Below are positions 8,765 through 17,653 of a DNA stretch of 64,000 nucleotides, one piece after another. The number at the start of each line of letters is the position of its first letter. Position 1 is the stretch's first letter. This DNA is from Pseudomonadota bacterium. Lineage in GTDB: Bacteria; Pseudomonadota; Gammaproteobacteria; Xanthomonadales; Xanthomonadaceae. Below the pieces are notes generated by a model. It saw nothing but the letters and a program-made list of their open reading frames with translations, made no database searches and was not told the DNA's origin. The stretch spans positions 1,561 through 65,560 of the forward strand of contig JAFEFT010000004.1 of NCBI GenBank assembly GCA_018240435.1, read 5' to 3'. Both the position numbers and the translations under genes were made by a program.

Positions 8765-10503
8765 AATTCCGATCCGATACCGATGCTCAGGTGCACCGGT
8801 GATGCCGACTGGAAGCCGTGCGCCACGTCGATCCGCACCGGCCCGACCGGCGAGCGCCAGCGCAGGCCGATGCCGACGCCCAGATGCGAGCGTGGCGCGT
8901 TGACGAACGCATCGCCATCGTCGGCGAACACCGCCGCGCCCCACGTCGGCGTGAAGCGGTGTTCGAATTCGACGCTGGCGGTGACGAGATTGGGCGCGCC
9001 GACGTTCTGGCCGTTCAGGCGCGGTCCGACTTCCTGATAACTGTAACCGCGCACGCTGGCGTCGCCGCCGGCGTAGTAGCGCAGTGAAGGTGGCAGTGCG
9101 TTGAAGTTGCCGGTGAACACGCGGCCGATCTCGCCGCGCAGCAGCAAGCGATTGCTGGCGCCCAGCGAACGCACCCAGCTCGCGCGTGCATGCAGCTGCG
9201 CGAAATCGACATCCGAGCCGATCGCGGTGCTGCCACCGCTGGCATCCATCGCCAGCGACCAACCGCGCGTCGGGTAGAGTTTGTCGTCGCTGCGCGTGGT
9301 TTGCGCCGAGAACGACGGAAACACCAGCGTCGCGAAGCGATCGAAGCCTGGATACAGCGCGTCCTGATAGCGTTCGCGCTGCACATGAAATGCAGCGGTG
9401 AGCGTCCAGCGATGGATGCGGCCGCTGCGACTGCCGATCAGCTCGGCCAGCCGCGTGTGGCCGGCATCGGTCTGTTCGTCCTTGAGATTGCTCGACAGCG
9501 CATACCAGCCGCCGTAGCCATCGAGTGCGGGAATGCGGTATCGCGCCGCCAGTGATTTGCGGTTCTGCGCCCATTCCAGTTGCGCGTCGAAGGTGTGCCC
9601 GCCGCGATTGAGCCAGCGCCGGGTGTAGCCCAGCGTGACGCCGATGCCGCTGTCGGTGCCGTAGCTCAGGCCGGCGCTGTAGACGTTGCGTTTGGCCGGC
9701 GTGGTGGTGACGGTGATCGGCACCTGGCCATCGTGGCGTTGCTCGATATCGGGCGCGATCTGGACGCTGCCGAAATAGCCCAGATCGGCCAGCGCCTGCT
9801 GCATTTCCAGCAGGCGATCATCGCGGTAGGGCTGGCCGGCTTGCCAGCGTTGCAGCGGCGCCAGCAAGCCGGGCTTGAACTGGTTGGGCGCGTAACGCGC
9901 ATCGCCGAAACGATAGCGCGCGCCGCTGTCCCAGACGACATCGACCGCCGCCGCGTGGCTGGCGCGAGTGACTTCGACCCGATGCGCCGTCGCCTTCGCA
10001 TCGAAATAGCCATGCGCCGATAACTGCCGTTCGACATCCTGTTTGCTGGCCTCGTAGCGGCGGTGATCGAGCACCTCGCCGATGGCGGGCGCGAAGCGCT
10101 CGACGGCGCGCATCACCGTCGCGTCCGCATTGGCTGCACCGTGCATCGCCACATTCCGGCTCGTCACCCGCACCGGCGCACCGACGTTCACGGTGAACTC
10201 CACGTTCGCCTTGTCGCCATCGCGCTGCACCTTCGCGTCCACCTGTGCGTCGTAATAGCCGAAGGGTTCGAGTGCGGTGCGGATCTCATCGGGCGCCTTG
10301 CGCAGCAGGAAGGCCAGCCGCTCCTCGCTCATCTGCCCGCCGTTGGCGGACTTCGAGCGCAGCAGCGAAACCGACGATTCGGCGTTGTGCGACGCATCGG
10401 GCTCGGCGATGCCGACGATGCGCACGTCCGTCACCTGCACCGCGAGGGCGCAGGGGATCAGGCAGAGCAGGAGGGTAGTGGAAACGCTGCGGCGACAGAC
10501 CAT
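8761..10503 (-). CDS. tamA: translocation and assembly module subunit TamA (Omp85 family)
   Basis: A 580-residue outer-membrane protein, close to the 577 residues of E. coli TamA. A signal peptide (residues 1-21) precedes POTRA domains (about 22-260) and a 16-strand Omp85 barrel. The barrel shows the family landmarks RGY (ASVRGYSYQEVG near residue 485), the GLSYGTDSGIG opening strand and a C-terminal beta-signal ending in GIGSEL. It is the first gene of the tamAB pair. I chose the ATG at 10503 because it directly precedes the signal peptide; an ATG 39 bases upstream is also in frame. Confidence 0.92.
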   Translation of the reverse strand: MVCRRSVSTTLLLCLIPCALAVQVTDVRIVGIAEPDASHNAESSVSLLRSKSANGGQMSEERLAFLLRKAPDEIRTALEPFGYYDAQVDAKVQRDGDKANVEFTVNVGAPVRVTSRNVAMHGAANADATVMRAVERFAPAIGEVLDHRRYEASKQDVERQLSAHGYFDAKATAHRVEVTRASHAAAVDVVWDSGARYRFGDARYAPNQFKPGLLAPLQRWQAGQPYRDDRLLEMQQALADLGYFGSVQIAPDIEQRHDGQVPITVTTTPAKRNVYSAGLSYGTDSGIGVTLGYTRRWLNRGGHTFDAQLEWAQNRKSLAARYRIPALDGYGGWYALSSNLKDEQTDAGHTRLAELIGSRSGRIHRWTLTAAFHVQRERYQDALYPGFDRFATLVFPSFSAQTTRSDDKLYPTRGWSLAMDASGGSTAIGSDVDFAQLHARASWVRSLGASNRLLLRGEIGRVFTGNFNALPPSLRYYAGGDASVRGYSYQEVGPRLNGQNVGAPNLVTASVEFEHRFTPTWGAAVFADDGDAFVNAPRSHLGVGIGLRWRSPVGPVRIDVAHGFQSASPVHLSIGIGSEL

Positions 10504-10601
10504 CGTGGCCAAGGATATACGGCCGGCGCCGTGGTGTGCCACGGTTTGCGCGGCTATGCTGTCGCCGCGCCCGGGCCTTCGCCCCTTTGGTGACTCATTC
10601 G

Positions 10602-12404
10602 ATGGACGACTTCCTGCAGCGCATGAAGCAACGCAAGCTGGTGCAATGGGCGCTGGCCTACATTGCCGCCGCGTTCGCGCTGATCCAGGTGATCGACGTG
10701 GTGGCGCAGCGCTTCGGCTGGCCGGCGTTGCTCGAGCGTGTGCTCATCCTTGCGCTGGTGCTGGGTTTCGTCGTCACCCTCGTGATCGCGTGGTACCACG
10801 GCGAAAAAGGCGCGCAGAAGGCCACCGGCACCGAGCTTTTGATACTCGCGCTGCTGCTGGGCATCGGCGGCGTGCTGGTGTGGCGGATGGCAAGAACGAC
10901 GCCAGGCGTCGACGCCGCTCCCGTTGCGGCAACGACGGTCGCGAAGCCGGCGGCCATTCCGGACAAGTCCATCGCCGTGCTGGCCTTCACCGATCTTTCG
11001 CCGGGCCACGACCAGGGTTATTTTTCCGATGGCATGGCCGAGGAAATCCTCAACGCGCTGGCGCAGGTGAAGGATCTGAAAGTCGCCGGTCGCACCTCGT
11101 CGTTTTATTACAAGGATCATCCTGCCGACATGCATGCCATCGGCCAGGCCTTGGGTGTCGCCAACATCCTCGAAGGCTCGGTGCGCAAGCAGGGTAACCA
11201 GGTGCGCATCACCGCGCAATTGATCCGCGTCGCCGACGACAGGCACCTGTGGTCGCAGGCCTACGATGGCGACCTGTCCGACGTGTTCAAACTTCAGGAG
11301 AACATCGCACGCGCGATCACCGACCAATTGCAGGTCGTGCTGACGGGCGGGCAGAAGGCGCGGCTGGTGGCGGTGGCGACCACCAGCCCGGAGGCGCATT
11401 CGCTGTACCTGCAGGCCACTTCCATCTTCAACCGTCGCGACAGTCCGCGTTTCCCGGATGCGATTGCCGACCTGCAGCAGGCGATCGCGCTCGATCCGAA
11501 GTTTGCGCGCGCGCATTCGCGACTGGCGGCGTTGTATGCCGTGCAAACCTCCTACAGCAATGTCGATGTGGCCCAGACGCACGCGAACGTGATGGAGCAA
11601 GCACGCGCCGCACTGGCGCTCGATCCGACACTGGCCGAACCGCACGCGGCGATGGCACTGTCCTGGCGTGAGATGTCCAACAGTCATTTGCAGGAGCGCG
11701 ATGAGTTCGAGCAGGCGCTGCGGCTGGATCCGGACGATGTCACCAGCAATTTCTGGTTCGGCCTGAGCCTGATCACCGAGGGTTACCACGAGCGCGGCAT
11801 CGCCTTGCTCGACCACGCGCTGGCGATCGATCCGATGATGCCCAACGTGGTGCGCTGGCGCGGCATCATGTACATGTACGCGGGCGATCTCGATCGTGCC
11901 GAGCAGTACCTCAAGCGCGCACGCTCCACCGGCCTTTCGATTGCCGATCGCGAACTGGCCTTCATCGCCTTCGATCGCGGCGATGCGGCAACGGCGATCC
12001 GGCAATGGCCCGATGGCTCGCGCGACCTGTTGCTCGACCTGCCGCCCGGCAACGCGGACATCTTTGCCGCCGGCATGTTCGGCGATGCCTCCGCAAAAAG
12101 CCGGGCGATGGCGGTGCTCGATGCCTACCTGGCCAAGCCGCATGCGCAGGTGTCGGGGCAGATTCCGGTGGTCATGATCCTGCTCGGCCAGCCCCGCCGG
12201 GCGCTGGAATTGCTGCGCACGACGCGCATCAGCGATAGCAGCGATATCTTCGTCCAGATCTGGAGCCCGCTCGGCAAGCCGATCCGCGCCTTGCCGGAAT
12301 TCCCCGCACTGCTGAAGGAAAGGGGGCTGGTCGAATTGTGGGACAAGTACGGCCCGCCGGATCTTTGCAGGAAAAATGCGGCTGGCGATTACGCGTGCCA
12401 TTGA
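10602..12404 (+). CDS. TolB-like (FlgO-type) and TPR domain membrane protein
   Basis: A 600-residue protein. Two membrane segments near the N-terminus (about residues 14-34 and 45-65, with a third near 82-98) are followed by the TolB-like N-terminal domain found in bacterial adenylate-cyclase-like and regulatory proteins: SIAVLAFTDLSPGHDQ, FSDGMAEEIL, NILEGSVRKQG and DRHLWSQAYDG. Several TPR units follow (about 270-500). Family members often carry a DNA-binding or cyclase domain at the N-terminus; here none is present, only membrane helices. A role in envelope-linked signalling or protein scaffolding is an inference. The gene is divergent from tamA. Confidence 0.75.
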   Translation: MDDFLQRMKQRKLVQWALAYIAAAFALIQVIDVVAQRFGWPALLERVLILALVLGFVVTLVIAWYHGEKGAQKATGTELLILALLLGIGGVLVWRMARTTPGVDAAPVAATTVAKPAAIPDKSIAVLAFTDLSPGHDQGYFSDGMAEEILNALAQVKDLKVAGRTSSFYYKDHPADMHAIGQALGVANILEGSVRKQGNQVRITAQLIRVADDRHLWSQAYDGDLSDVFKLQENIARAITDQLQVVLTGGQKARLVAVATTSPEAHSLYLQATSIFNRRDSPRFPDAIADLQQAIALDPKFARAHSRLAALYAVQTSYSNVDVAQTHANVMEQARAALALDPTLAEPHAAMALSWREMSNSHLQERDEFEQALRLDPDDVTSNFWFGLSLITEGYHERGIALLDHALAIDPMMPNVVRWRGIMYMYAGDLDRAEQYLKRARSTGLSIADRELAFIAFDRGDAATAIRQWPDGSRDLLLDLPPGNADIFAAGMFGDASAKSRAMAVLDAYLAKPHAQVSGQIPVVMILLGQPRRALELLRTTRISDSSDIFVQIWSPLGKPIRALPEFPALLKERGLVELWDKYGPPDLCRKNAAGDYACH

Positions 12405-12465
12405 CGTGACACAGCGTTTGCCGGTTGCGCCTGCGTCATCACCGAACCAATCCGCGGCAATCGGC

Positions 12466-12471
12466 TAAAAT
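12466..12471 (+). promoter_or_regulatory. candidate -10 element of prpB
   Basis: TAAAAT lies 22 bases before the prpB ATG and is followed by CGTCC. The same 11 bases TAAAATCGTCC occur before prpC at 43105, so the two genes may share promoter design. No clear -35 is seen. Confidence 0.35.
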
Positions 12472-12492
12472 CGTCCTTTTCACGGGGCACCC

Positions 12493-13377
12493 ATGAGCCA
12501 TCCCACCTCCGCCGGCGCGCGCTTTCGCGTCGCGCTCGCCGCCGAATCGCCGTTGCAGGTGGTCGGCGCGATCAACGCCAACCACGCGCTGTTGGCCAGG
12601 CGCGCGGGCTACCGTGCGATCTACCTGTCCGGCGGCGGCGTCGCCGCTGGCTCGCTGGGGCTGCCGGACCTTGGCATCAACACGCTCGAAGACGTGCTGA
12701 TCGACGTGCGCCGGATCACCGATGTCTGCGACCTGCCGCTGCTGGTGGACATCGACACCGGCTTCGGGCCGAGCGCGTTCAACATCGAGCGCACGGTGAA
12801 GTCGCTGATCAAGGCCGGCGCGGCGGCCTGCCACATCGAGGATCAGGTCGGCGCCAAGCGCTGCGGGCACCGCCCGGGCAAGGAAATCGTGTCGGCATCC
12901 GAGATGGCCGACCGGGTGAAGGCGGCCGCCGATGCGAAATCCGATCCTGATTTCTTCCTGATCGCGCGCACCGATGCGATCGCCGTCGAAGGCGTGGATG
13001 CGGCGATCGCGCGCGCGCTGGCCTGCGTCGAAGCCGGCGCCGACGGCATCTTCGCCGAGGCCGCCTACGACCTGCCGACCTACCGCCGCTTCGTCGAAGC
13101 GGTGCCGGTGCCGGTGCTCGCCAACATCACCGAGTTCGGCAAGACGCCGCTGTTCAGCCGCGACGAACTGGCTTCGGTGGGCGTGGCGATCCAGCTGTTC
13201 CCGCTGTCGGCGTTCCGGGCGATGAACAAGGCCGCCGAAAACGTCTACACCGCGATCCGCAGCGATGGCCACCAGCGCCACGTGCTCGACACCATGCAGA
13301 CTCGCGAGGAGCTGTACGAGCGCATCGGCTATCACGATTTCGAGGGCAGGCTCGACGCCTTGTTCGCACGCAAGTAG
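12493..13377 (+). CDS. prpB: methylisocitrate lyase
   Basis: A 294-residue enzyme of the 2-methylcitrate cycle that splits 2-methylisocitrate to pyruvate and succinate. The catalytic loop KRCGHRPGK lies at residues 122-130, with the nucleophile-site cysteine at C124. Mg-binding acidic residues are in [10 protein letters not shown] and HIEDQ. The family form is usually KRCGHRPNK, so the glycine is a small variation. The partner prpC sits about 30 kb downstream on the same strand rather than next door, with the anaerobic aromatic block in between. Confidence 0.95.
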   Translation: MSHPTSAGARFRVALAAESPLQVVGAINANHALLARRAGYRAIYLSGGGVAAGSLGLPDLGINTLEDVLIDVRRITDVCDLPLLVDIDTGFGPSAFNIERTVKSLIKAGAAACHIEDQVGAKRCGHRPGKEIVSASEMADRVKAAADAKSDPDFFLIARTDAIAVEGVDAAIARALACVEAGADGIFAEAAYDLPTYRRFVEAVPVPVLANITEFGKTPLFSRDELASVGVAIQLFPLSAFRAMNKAAENVYTAIRSDGHQRHVLDTMQTREELYERIGYHDFEGRLDALFARK

Positions 13378-13397
13378 GCGCGTCGGCCGCTGCCGGT

Positions 13398-14021
13398 TCA
13401 GTCGCCGTCGGCGCCGATCGACGCCCGCAGCCGCGCCAGCTCGGCCGGTGTGTCGACGTCCACCGCTGCGGCGGGCAGATCGATCGTCACCAGCGCCTCG
13501 CCCTCGCGCCGCAGCAAGGCTTTGGCGCCACGGTCGCCGCGCAAGCGACCCATCTCGGCGAAGCAGCGCCGTGGCAGGATCGCCGGCACGCCGGGCGCGT
13601 CGTCGTAACGGGCACATACCACCGCCTCGGGATCGGCACGCCAGCGCTCGCACAGCGGGCGCAGCGCCGCCGCCGTCAGTGCCGCTTGATCGGCCAGCAG
13701 CACCAGCACGCCCGCGCAGTGGGCGGGCAGTGCGCGCACGCCGCAGGCCAGACTGGAGCCGATGCCTTCACCCCAATGTGCGTGTTCGACGATGGTCAGC
13801 GTCGGTGGAACCTGTCGGCGCAGGGCGGCGGCGTCGGCGCCGAGCACGACCAGGCTCGTCGTTGGCGCCAGTTCCAGCGCGATGGCGGCAGCGCGGGCGA
13901 GCAGGCTGTCGCCGGCCAGCCGCTGCAACAGTTTGGGCTGGCCAAAGCGCGTGCTGCCGCCGGCAGCCAGCACCAGTACCGCCAGCATCGGCGCCGGATC
14001 GGCGTGGCCAAGGGTCGGCAT
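13398..14021 (-). CDS. mocA: molybdenum cofactor cytidylyltransferase (MocA-like NTP transferase)
   Basis: About 207 residues with a MobA/MocA-type nucleotidyltransferase fold. It has the signature VLVLAAGGSTRFGQPKLL near the N-terminus, the metal-binding LLADQAAL, the GVPAILPRRCF substrate loop and the ending VDVDTPAEL. Proteins of this kind attach CMP to molybdopterin, giving the dinucleotide used by xanthine-dehydrogenase-type enzymes such as HcrA upstream. It is the last gene of the aromatic run. A GTG at 14039 overlaps the thioesterase stop (GTGA) and is a plausible alternative start, as is the ATG at 13988. Confidence 0.8.
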   Translation of the reverse strand: MPTLGHADPAPMLAVLVLAAGGSTRFGQPKLLQRLAGDSLLARAAAIALELAPTTSLVVLGADAAALRRQVPPTLTIVEHAHWGEGIGSSLACGVRALPAHCAGVLVLLADQAALTAAALRPLCERWRADPEAVVCARYDDAPGVPAILPRRCFAEMGRLRGDRGAKALLRREGEALVTIDLPAAAVDVDTPAELARLRASIGADGD

Positions 14022-14035
14022 CGACGGCTTCGGGT

Positions 14036-14488
14036 TCACGCGCCGATGCTGGCGAGGCAGCTGGCGTGATACGCGTGCAGGCGCTCGCGCAGCGCCGGCG
14101 GCAGCGGCCGTGGGCGGCCATCGTGCATCGAGATCGTCACCAGCACCGAACGGGCGCGCAGGCGCAACTGCGCGCCGACGCGGCCATCGAAGCGCAGGCA
14201 GAAGGAACTGCCGCCGACCCGTTCGAGCCACAGCTGCAGCTCCAGCGTCTCGCCCAGCCGGCAGGGCCGCAGGAAGTCGCATTCGGTGTGCGCTGTCGGA
14301 AAGCCGATGCGCTCGCGCAAGATCAGGCCGGCATAGTCGATGCCCAGGTGCTGGTTGAACCAATCCTCGACGGCGGCCTGGAACATCTCGAAAAAGCGCG
14401 GGAAGAACACATAGCCCGCGGGGTCGGTATGGGTGAAGCGCACCGGCGCCCGGTACGACCATGGCGGCTGCGGCGCCGCCTGGCTCAC
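14036..14488 (-). CDS. 4-hydroxybenzoyl-CoA thioesterase-type acyl-CoA thioesterase
   Basis: A 150-residue single hot-dog domain. Near the N-terminus it has RFTHTDPAGYVFFPRFFE, matching the catalytic-aspartate segment of Pseudomonas-type 4-hydroxybenzoyl-CoA thioesterase. It would hydrolyse an aromatic or alicyclic acyl-CoA to free acid and CoA. In this operon it may relieve CoA trapping when ring reduction stalls; that is inference. The GTG start at 14488 overlaps the korB stop (GTGA). Confidence 0.82.
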   Translation of the reverse strand: MSQAAPQPPWSYRAPVRFTHTDPAGYVFFPRFFEMFQAAVEDWFNQHLGIDYAGLILRERIGFPTAHTECDFLRPCRLGETLELQLWLERVGGSSFCLRFDGRVGAQLRLRARSVLVTISMHDGRPRPLPPALRERLHAYHASCLASIGA

Positions 14489-15429
14489 GCCGCCGCCTCG
14501 GCCAGCACCGGCGCCTGCACCTGGCGGAAGATGCCCAACGCGCAAGGCAGCACCGGCGGCGTCATCAGTGCCAGTTGCTGCGCCAGTCCCGGATCGGGCG
14601 CCTGCGGGTCGAGGATCAGCGCATCGGCCGGTGCCGTCGCCGACTGCCGCACCACGATCCGGCCGTTGTCGCTGCACAGCCAGCGGTCGTCGTCGCGACC
14701 AAAGCGCATCGGTGCGCCGGTTTGCAGCCGCAGCGAGTGTTCGGCGCGGCTGTCCTTGCCGGTGATGAGCTGGTAGGCGCCGTCGTGGAAGGTCACGCAG
14801 TTGAGCAGCACTTCGACGAAGGCGACGCCGCGGTGGGCGTGCGCGGCCATGAATACCTCTTCCATCATCGCCGTATTGGTGTCGGGCACGCGGGCGACGA
14901 AGGTGGCGCCGGCGGCCAGCGCCAGGTTCACCGGGTTGATCGGCGGATCGGATACGCCGAAGGGGGTCGAGCGCGTGTGCAGCCCGAGCGGGCTGGTCGG
15001 CGAGGCCTGGCCCTTGGTCAGGCCGTAGATCTGGTTGTTGAGCAGCAACATCTTGATGTCGGGGTTGCGCCGCAGCAGATGCAAGGTGTGGTTGCCGCCG
15101 ATCGCCAACGCATCGCCGTCGCCGCTGATCAACCACACCGACAGCTCCGGGTTGGCCAGCTTGGCGCCGATCGCCACCGTCGGCGCCCGTCCATGCAGGG
15201 TGTGAAAGCCATAGGTGGCGGTGTAGTAGGGCAGGCGCGAGGTGCAGCCGATGCCCGAGAGGGTGACCAGCTTCTCGCGTGGCACGCCCAGCCGGGCGTA
15301 GGTGGCGGTGAGCGACTTGAGCACGGCAAAGCAGCCGCAGCCGGGGCACCAGCGCGGCGTGGCGCTGCTCAGGAACGCTTCGCGGGAGGGTCCGGATCCG
15401 GCTTCCGGCAGGGCGGTCGGGAGGGTCAT
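14485..15429 (-). CDS. korB: 2-oxoglutarate:ferredoxin oxidoreductase, beta subunit
   Basis: A 314-residue thiamine-diphosphate subunit. It has WCPGCGCFAVL near residue 27 (cluster cysteines), GIGCTSRLPYY, and the TPP/Mg motif ISGDGDALAIGGNH near residue 100 with NNQIYGLTKGQ. With KorA it oxidises 2-oxoglutarate to succinyl-CoA and reduces ferredoxin. In Thauera-type anaerobic benzoate degraders this enzyme regenerates the ferredoxin that drives benzoyl-CoA reductase, and the ferredoxin gene lies just upstream here. The ATG overlaps the korA stop by one base (TGATG). Confidence 0.92.
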   Translation of the reverse strand: MTLPTALPEAGSGPSREAFLSSATPRWCPGCGCFAVLKSLTATYARLGVPREKLVTLSGIGCTSRLPYYTATYGFHTLHGRAPTVAIGAKLANPELSVWLISGDGDALAIGGNHTLHLLRRNPDIKMLLLNNQIYGLTKGQASPTSPLGLHTRSTPFGVSDPPINPVNLALAAGATFVARVPDTNTAMMEEVFMAAHAHRGVAFVEVLLNCVTFHDGAYQLITGKDSRAEHSLRLQTGAPMRFGRDDDRWLCSDNGRIVVRQSATAPADALILDPQAPDPGLAQQLALMTPPVLPCALGIFRQVQAPVLAEAAA

Positions 15430-17309
15430 CACACCGTCTCCAGCAGGCTGTGTACGTGGTCGACGATCTCGGCGACCTTGAAGGCGTTGCCCTGCACCTT
15501 GTTCAGCCGTTGCAGATCCAGCAGGTAGTGCGCGCGCAGGTGTTGCCAGAGCTGGCCGGTGTTGTTCTCGATCACCACCACGGTGCCGGCGCGCCGCAGG
15601 CATGGGCCCAGATCGGCCGGCAGCGGGTTGAGATGGCGCAGGTGCACGCTCGCCACCGGCAAGCCCTCGCGGCGCAGCCAGGTGGTGGCCTCGCGGATCG
15701 GCCCCCAGGTGCTGCCCCAGCCGACCAGCAGCAGCTTGGCATCGCGGTCGCCCTCGACCTGCAGCGGCGGGATGTCGCGGACGATGCCGGCGATCTTGCG
15801 CGCGCGCAGATGCACCATCTGCTCGTGGTTCTCCGGCTCGTAGCAGACCGCGCCGCTCTCGCCGGCTTTTTCCAGCCCGCCGATCACGTGCTCCAGCCCG
15901 GGCGTGCCGGGAATCGCCCAGGCCCGCGCCAGCGTCTCCGGGTCGCGACGATAGGGGCGGAACTCCGACCCGGGCACGGCGCGCTGGACCGGCAGCGGCG
16001 GCAACTCGGCGCATTCGGGTTCGCGCCAGACCTCGGCGCCGCTGGCCAGCGACAGATCCGACAGCACGATCACCGGCGTCATGTAGCGCAAGGCGATGCG
16101 TGCCGCCGCGACCACGGTGTCGAAGCAATCCTTGGGCGAGGCCGCTGCCAGCACCGGCAGCGGCGATTCGCCATGGCGACCGTGCAGGGCTTGCAGCAGA
16201 TCGGCCTGCTCGCTGCGGGTGGGGATGCCGGTCGAAGGGCCGGCACGCTGCACGTCGATCACCACCAGCGGCAATTCGGCGATCACCGCCAGGTCGAGGA
16301 ATTCGCCCATCAGCGACAGGCCCGGCCCGGAGGTACTGGTGGCGCCCAGGGCGCCGGCGAAGGCGGCGCCGACGGCGCTGCCGATGGCGGCGATTTCGTC
16401 CTCGGCCTGGAACATGCGCACCGCCGGCGTGCACAGGCGGCCCAATTCCTGCATCACCTCGGTGGCCGGGGTGATCGGGTAGCCGCCGAGGAACAGTTGC
16501 AACTCGGCGCGCTGTGCCGCCAGCACCAGCCCGCGCGCCAGCGCCGCGTTGCCGGTGATGAATCGATACAGGCCGGCCTCGCGCATGCGCTCGCCGGCGC
16601 CGATGCGCAGCGGGCTGACGAAGAATTCGGCGGTCTCGCCGTAATTCCAGCCGGCGTGGAAGGCGCGCTGGTTGGCGTGCGCCAGTTCCGGGCTGGCGGC
16701 AAAACGTTGCCCGATCCAGGTGTCGATCTCGTCCTTGGGGTGCGGGAACAACCAGCAGATCAGCCCGAGCGCGAAGAAGTTCTTGCTGCGGTCGATCTCG
16801 CGGGTGGACAACGGCAGCCCTTTCAGGGCGGTTCGGGTGAGCTTGCCGATCTGCACCGGAAACACGCGCAGGCCGCGCAGCGAACCGTCTTCGAGCGGGT
16901 TTACGGTGTAGCCGGCCTTGCCGAGGTTGGCGCTGGTGAAGGCGGTTTCGTTGACGATCACCATGGCGTTGGCGCGCAGGCCGTCGCGGTTGGCGCGCAG
17001 CGCCGCCGGGTTCATCGCCACCAGCAGGTCGATGGCATCGCCGGCGGTGTGAACCTCGCCGACCCCGGTGCGCACCTGGAAGCCGGACACGCCACCGAGG
17101 GTGCCGATCGGCGAGCGGATCTCGGCCGGAAAATCGGGCAGGGTGCGCACCGACTCGCCGGCGGCGCTGGCCAGCTGCGCGAACTTCTGCCCAGCCAGCT
17201 GGATGCCGTCGCCGGAGTCGCCGGCGAACTTCACGGTGATCTCGTCCAGCAACTGGACATCGAGCCGGTCCGGATCGAGGGTGAAGGCGGCGGTCGGTGC
17301 CTGGTTCAT
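15429..17309 (-). CDS. korA: 2-oxoglutarate:ferredoxin oxidoreductase, fused gamma-alpha subunit
   Basis: A 626-residue subunit. The N-terminal 200 residues are a gamma-type domain starting EITVKFAGDSGDGIQLAGQ. The rest is the alpha domain, with LFLGGYPITPATEVM near residue 254 and the conserved TSGPGLSLMGEFL, followed by QRAGPSTGIPTRSEQ. This fusion is usual for bacterial KGOR. It works with KorB to supply low-potential electrons from the TCA cycle to ferredoxin. A 42-base gap separates it from the ferredoxin gene. Confidence 0.92.
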   Translation of the reverse strand: MNQAPTAAFTLDPDRLDVQLLDEITVKFAGDSGDGIQLAGQKFAQLASAAGESVRTLPDFPAEIRSPIGTLGGVSGFQVRTGVGEVHTAGDAIDLLVAMNPAALRANRDGLRANAMVIVNETAFTSANLGKAGYTVNPLEDGSLRGLRVFPVQIGKLTRTALKGLPLSTREIDRSKNFFALGLICWLFPHPKDEIDTWIGQRFAASPELAHANQRAFHAGWNYGETAEFFVSPLRIGAGERMREAGLYRFITGNAALARGLVLAAQRAELQLFLGGYPITPATEVMQELGRLCTPAVRMFQAEDEIAAIGSAVGAAFAGALGATSTSGPGLSLMGEFLDLAVIAELPLVVIDVQRAGPSTGIPTRSEQADLLQALHGRHGESPLPVLAAASPKDCFDTVVAAARIALRYMTPVIVLSDLSLASGAEVWREPECAELPPLPVQRAVPGSEFRPYRRDPETLARAWAIPGTPGLEHVIGGLEKAGESGAVCYEPENHEQMVHLRARKIAGIVRDIPPLQVEGDRDAKLLLVGWGSTWGPIREATTWLRREGLPVASVHLRHLNPLPADLGPCLRRAGTVVVIENNTGQLWQHLRAHYLLDLQRLNKVQGNAFKVAEIVDHVHSLLETV

Positions 17310-17351
17310 GGCAGTGTCGTGGGGCGGTGTCGTAGGGGCGAAGGGGCGGGC

Positions 17352-17642
17352 TCAGCCGGCGGCGAAACGCGACGGGGCATCGTCGGGGATGTCCTCGTCC
17401 GGATGCAGCTGGCGGGCGCGGGCGAGCAGATCGGCCGGCGCCTCCGGGCGATCCGGATCGGGCAGGCAGCATTCCTGCGGGCACACCGCCTGGCACTGCG
17501 GCTCGTCGAAGAAACCGACGCACTCGGTGCATTTGGCCGGGTCGATGACGTAGACGGTCGAGCCGGCGGTGATCGCCTCGTTCGGGCACTCCGGCACGCA
17601 GGCGTCGCACAGGTTGCAGTCGCGGGTGATGCGGTAGGCCAT
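17352..17642 (-). CDS. 2[4Fe-4S] ferredoxin
   Basis: A 96-residue electron carrier. The first cluster ligands are C9, C12, C15 and C19 (CNLCDACVPEC). The second set is C38, C41, C50 and C54, with an eight-residue insert between the second and third cysteines, and an acidic C-terminal tail follows. This is the Allochromatium-type ferredoxin seen with benzoyl-CoA reductases, where it carries electrons from KorAB to BcrA/BcrD. Its position directly before korAB supports this role. Confidence 0.93.
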   Translation of the reverse strand: MAYRITRDCNLCDACVPECPNEAITAGSTVYVIDPAKCTECVGFFDEPQCQAVCPQECCLPDPDRPEAPADLLARARQLHPDEDIPDDAPSRFAAG

Positions 17643-17653
17643 GGTCGTACTCC

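Noticed and set aside
13378..13397. Integration site or direct repeat at the left edge of the aromatic block
   Set aside because: Only 20 bases separate prpB and mocA stops, and I see no repeat shared with the 43036-43262 region, no tRNA and no integrase.
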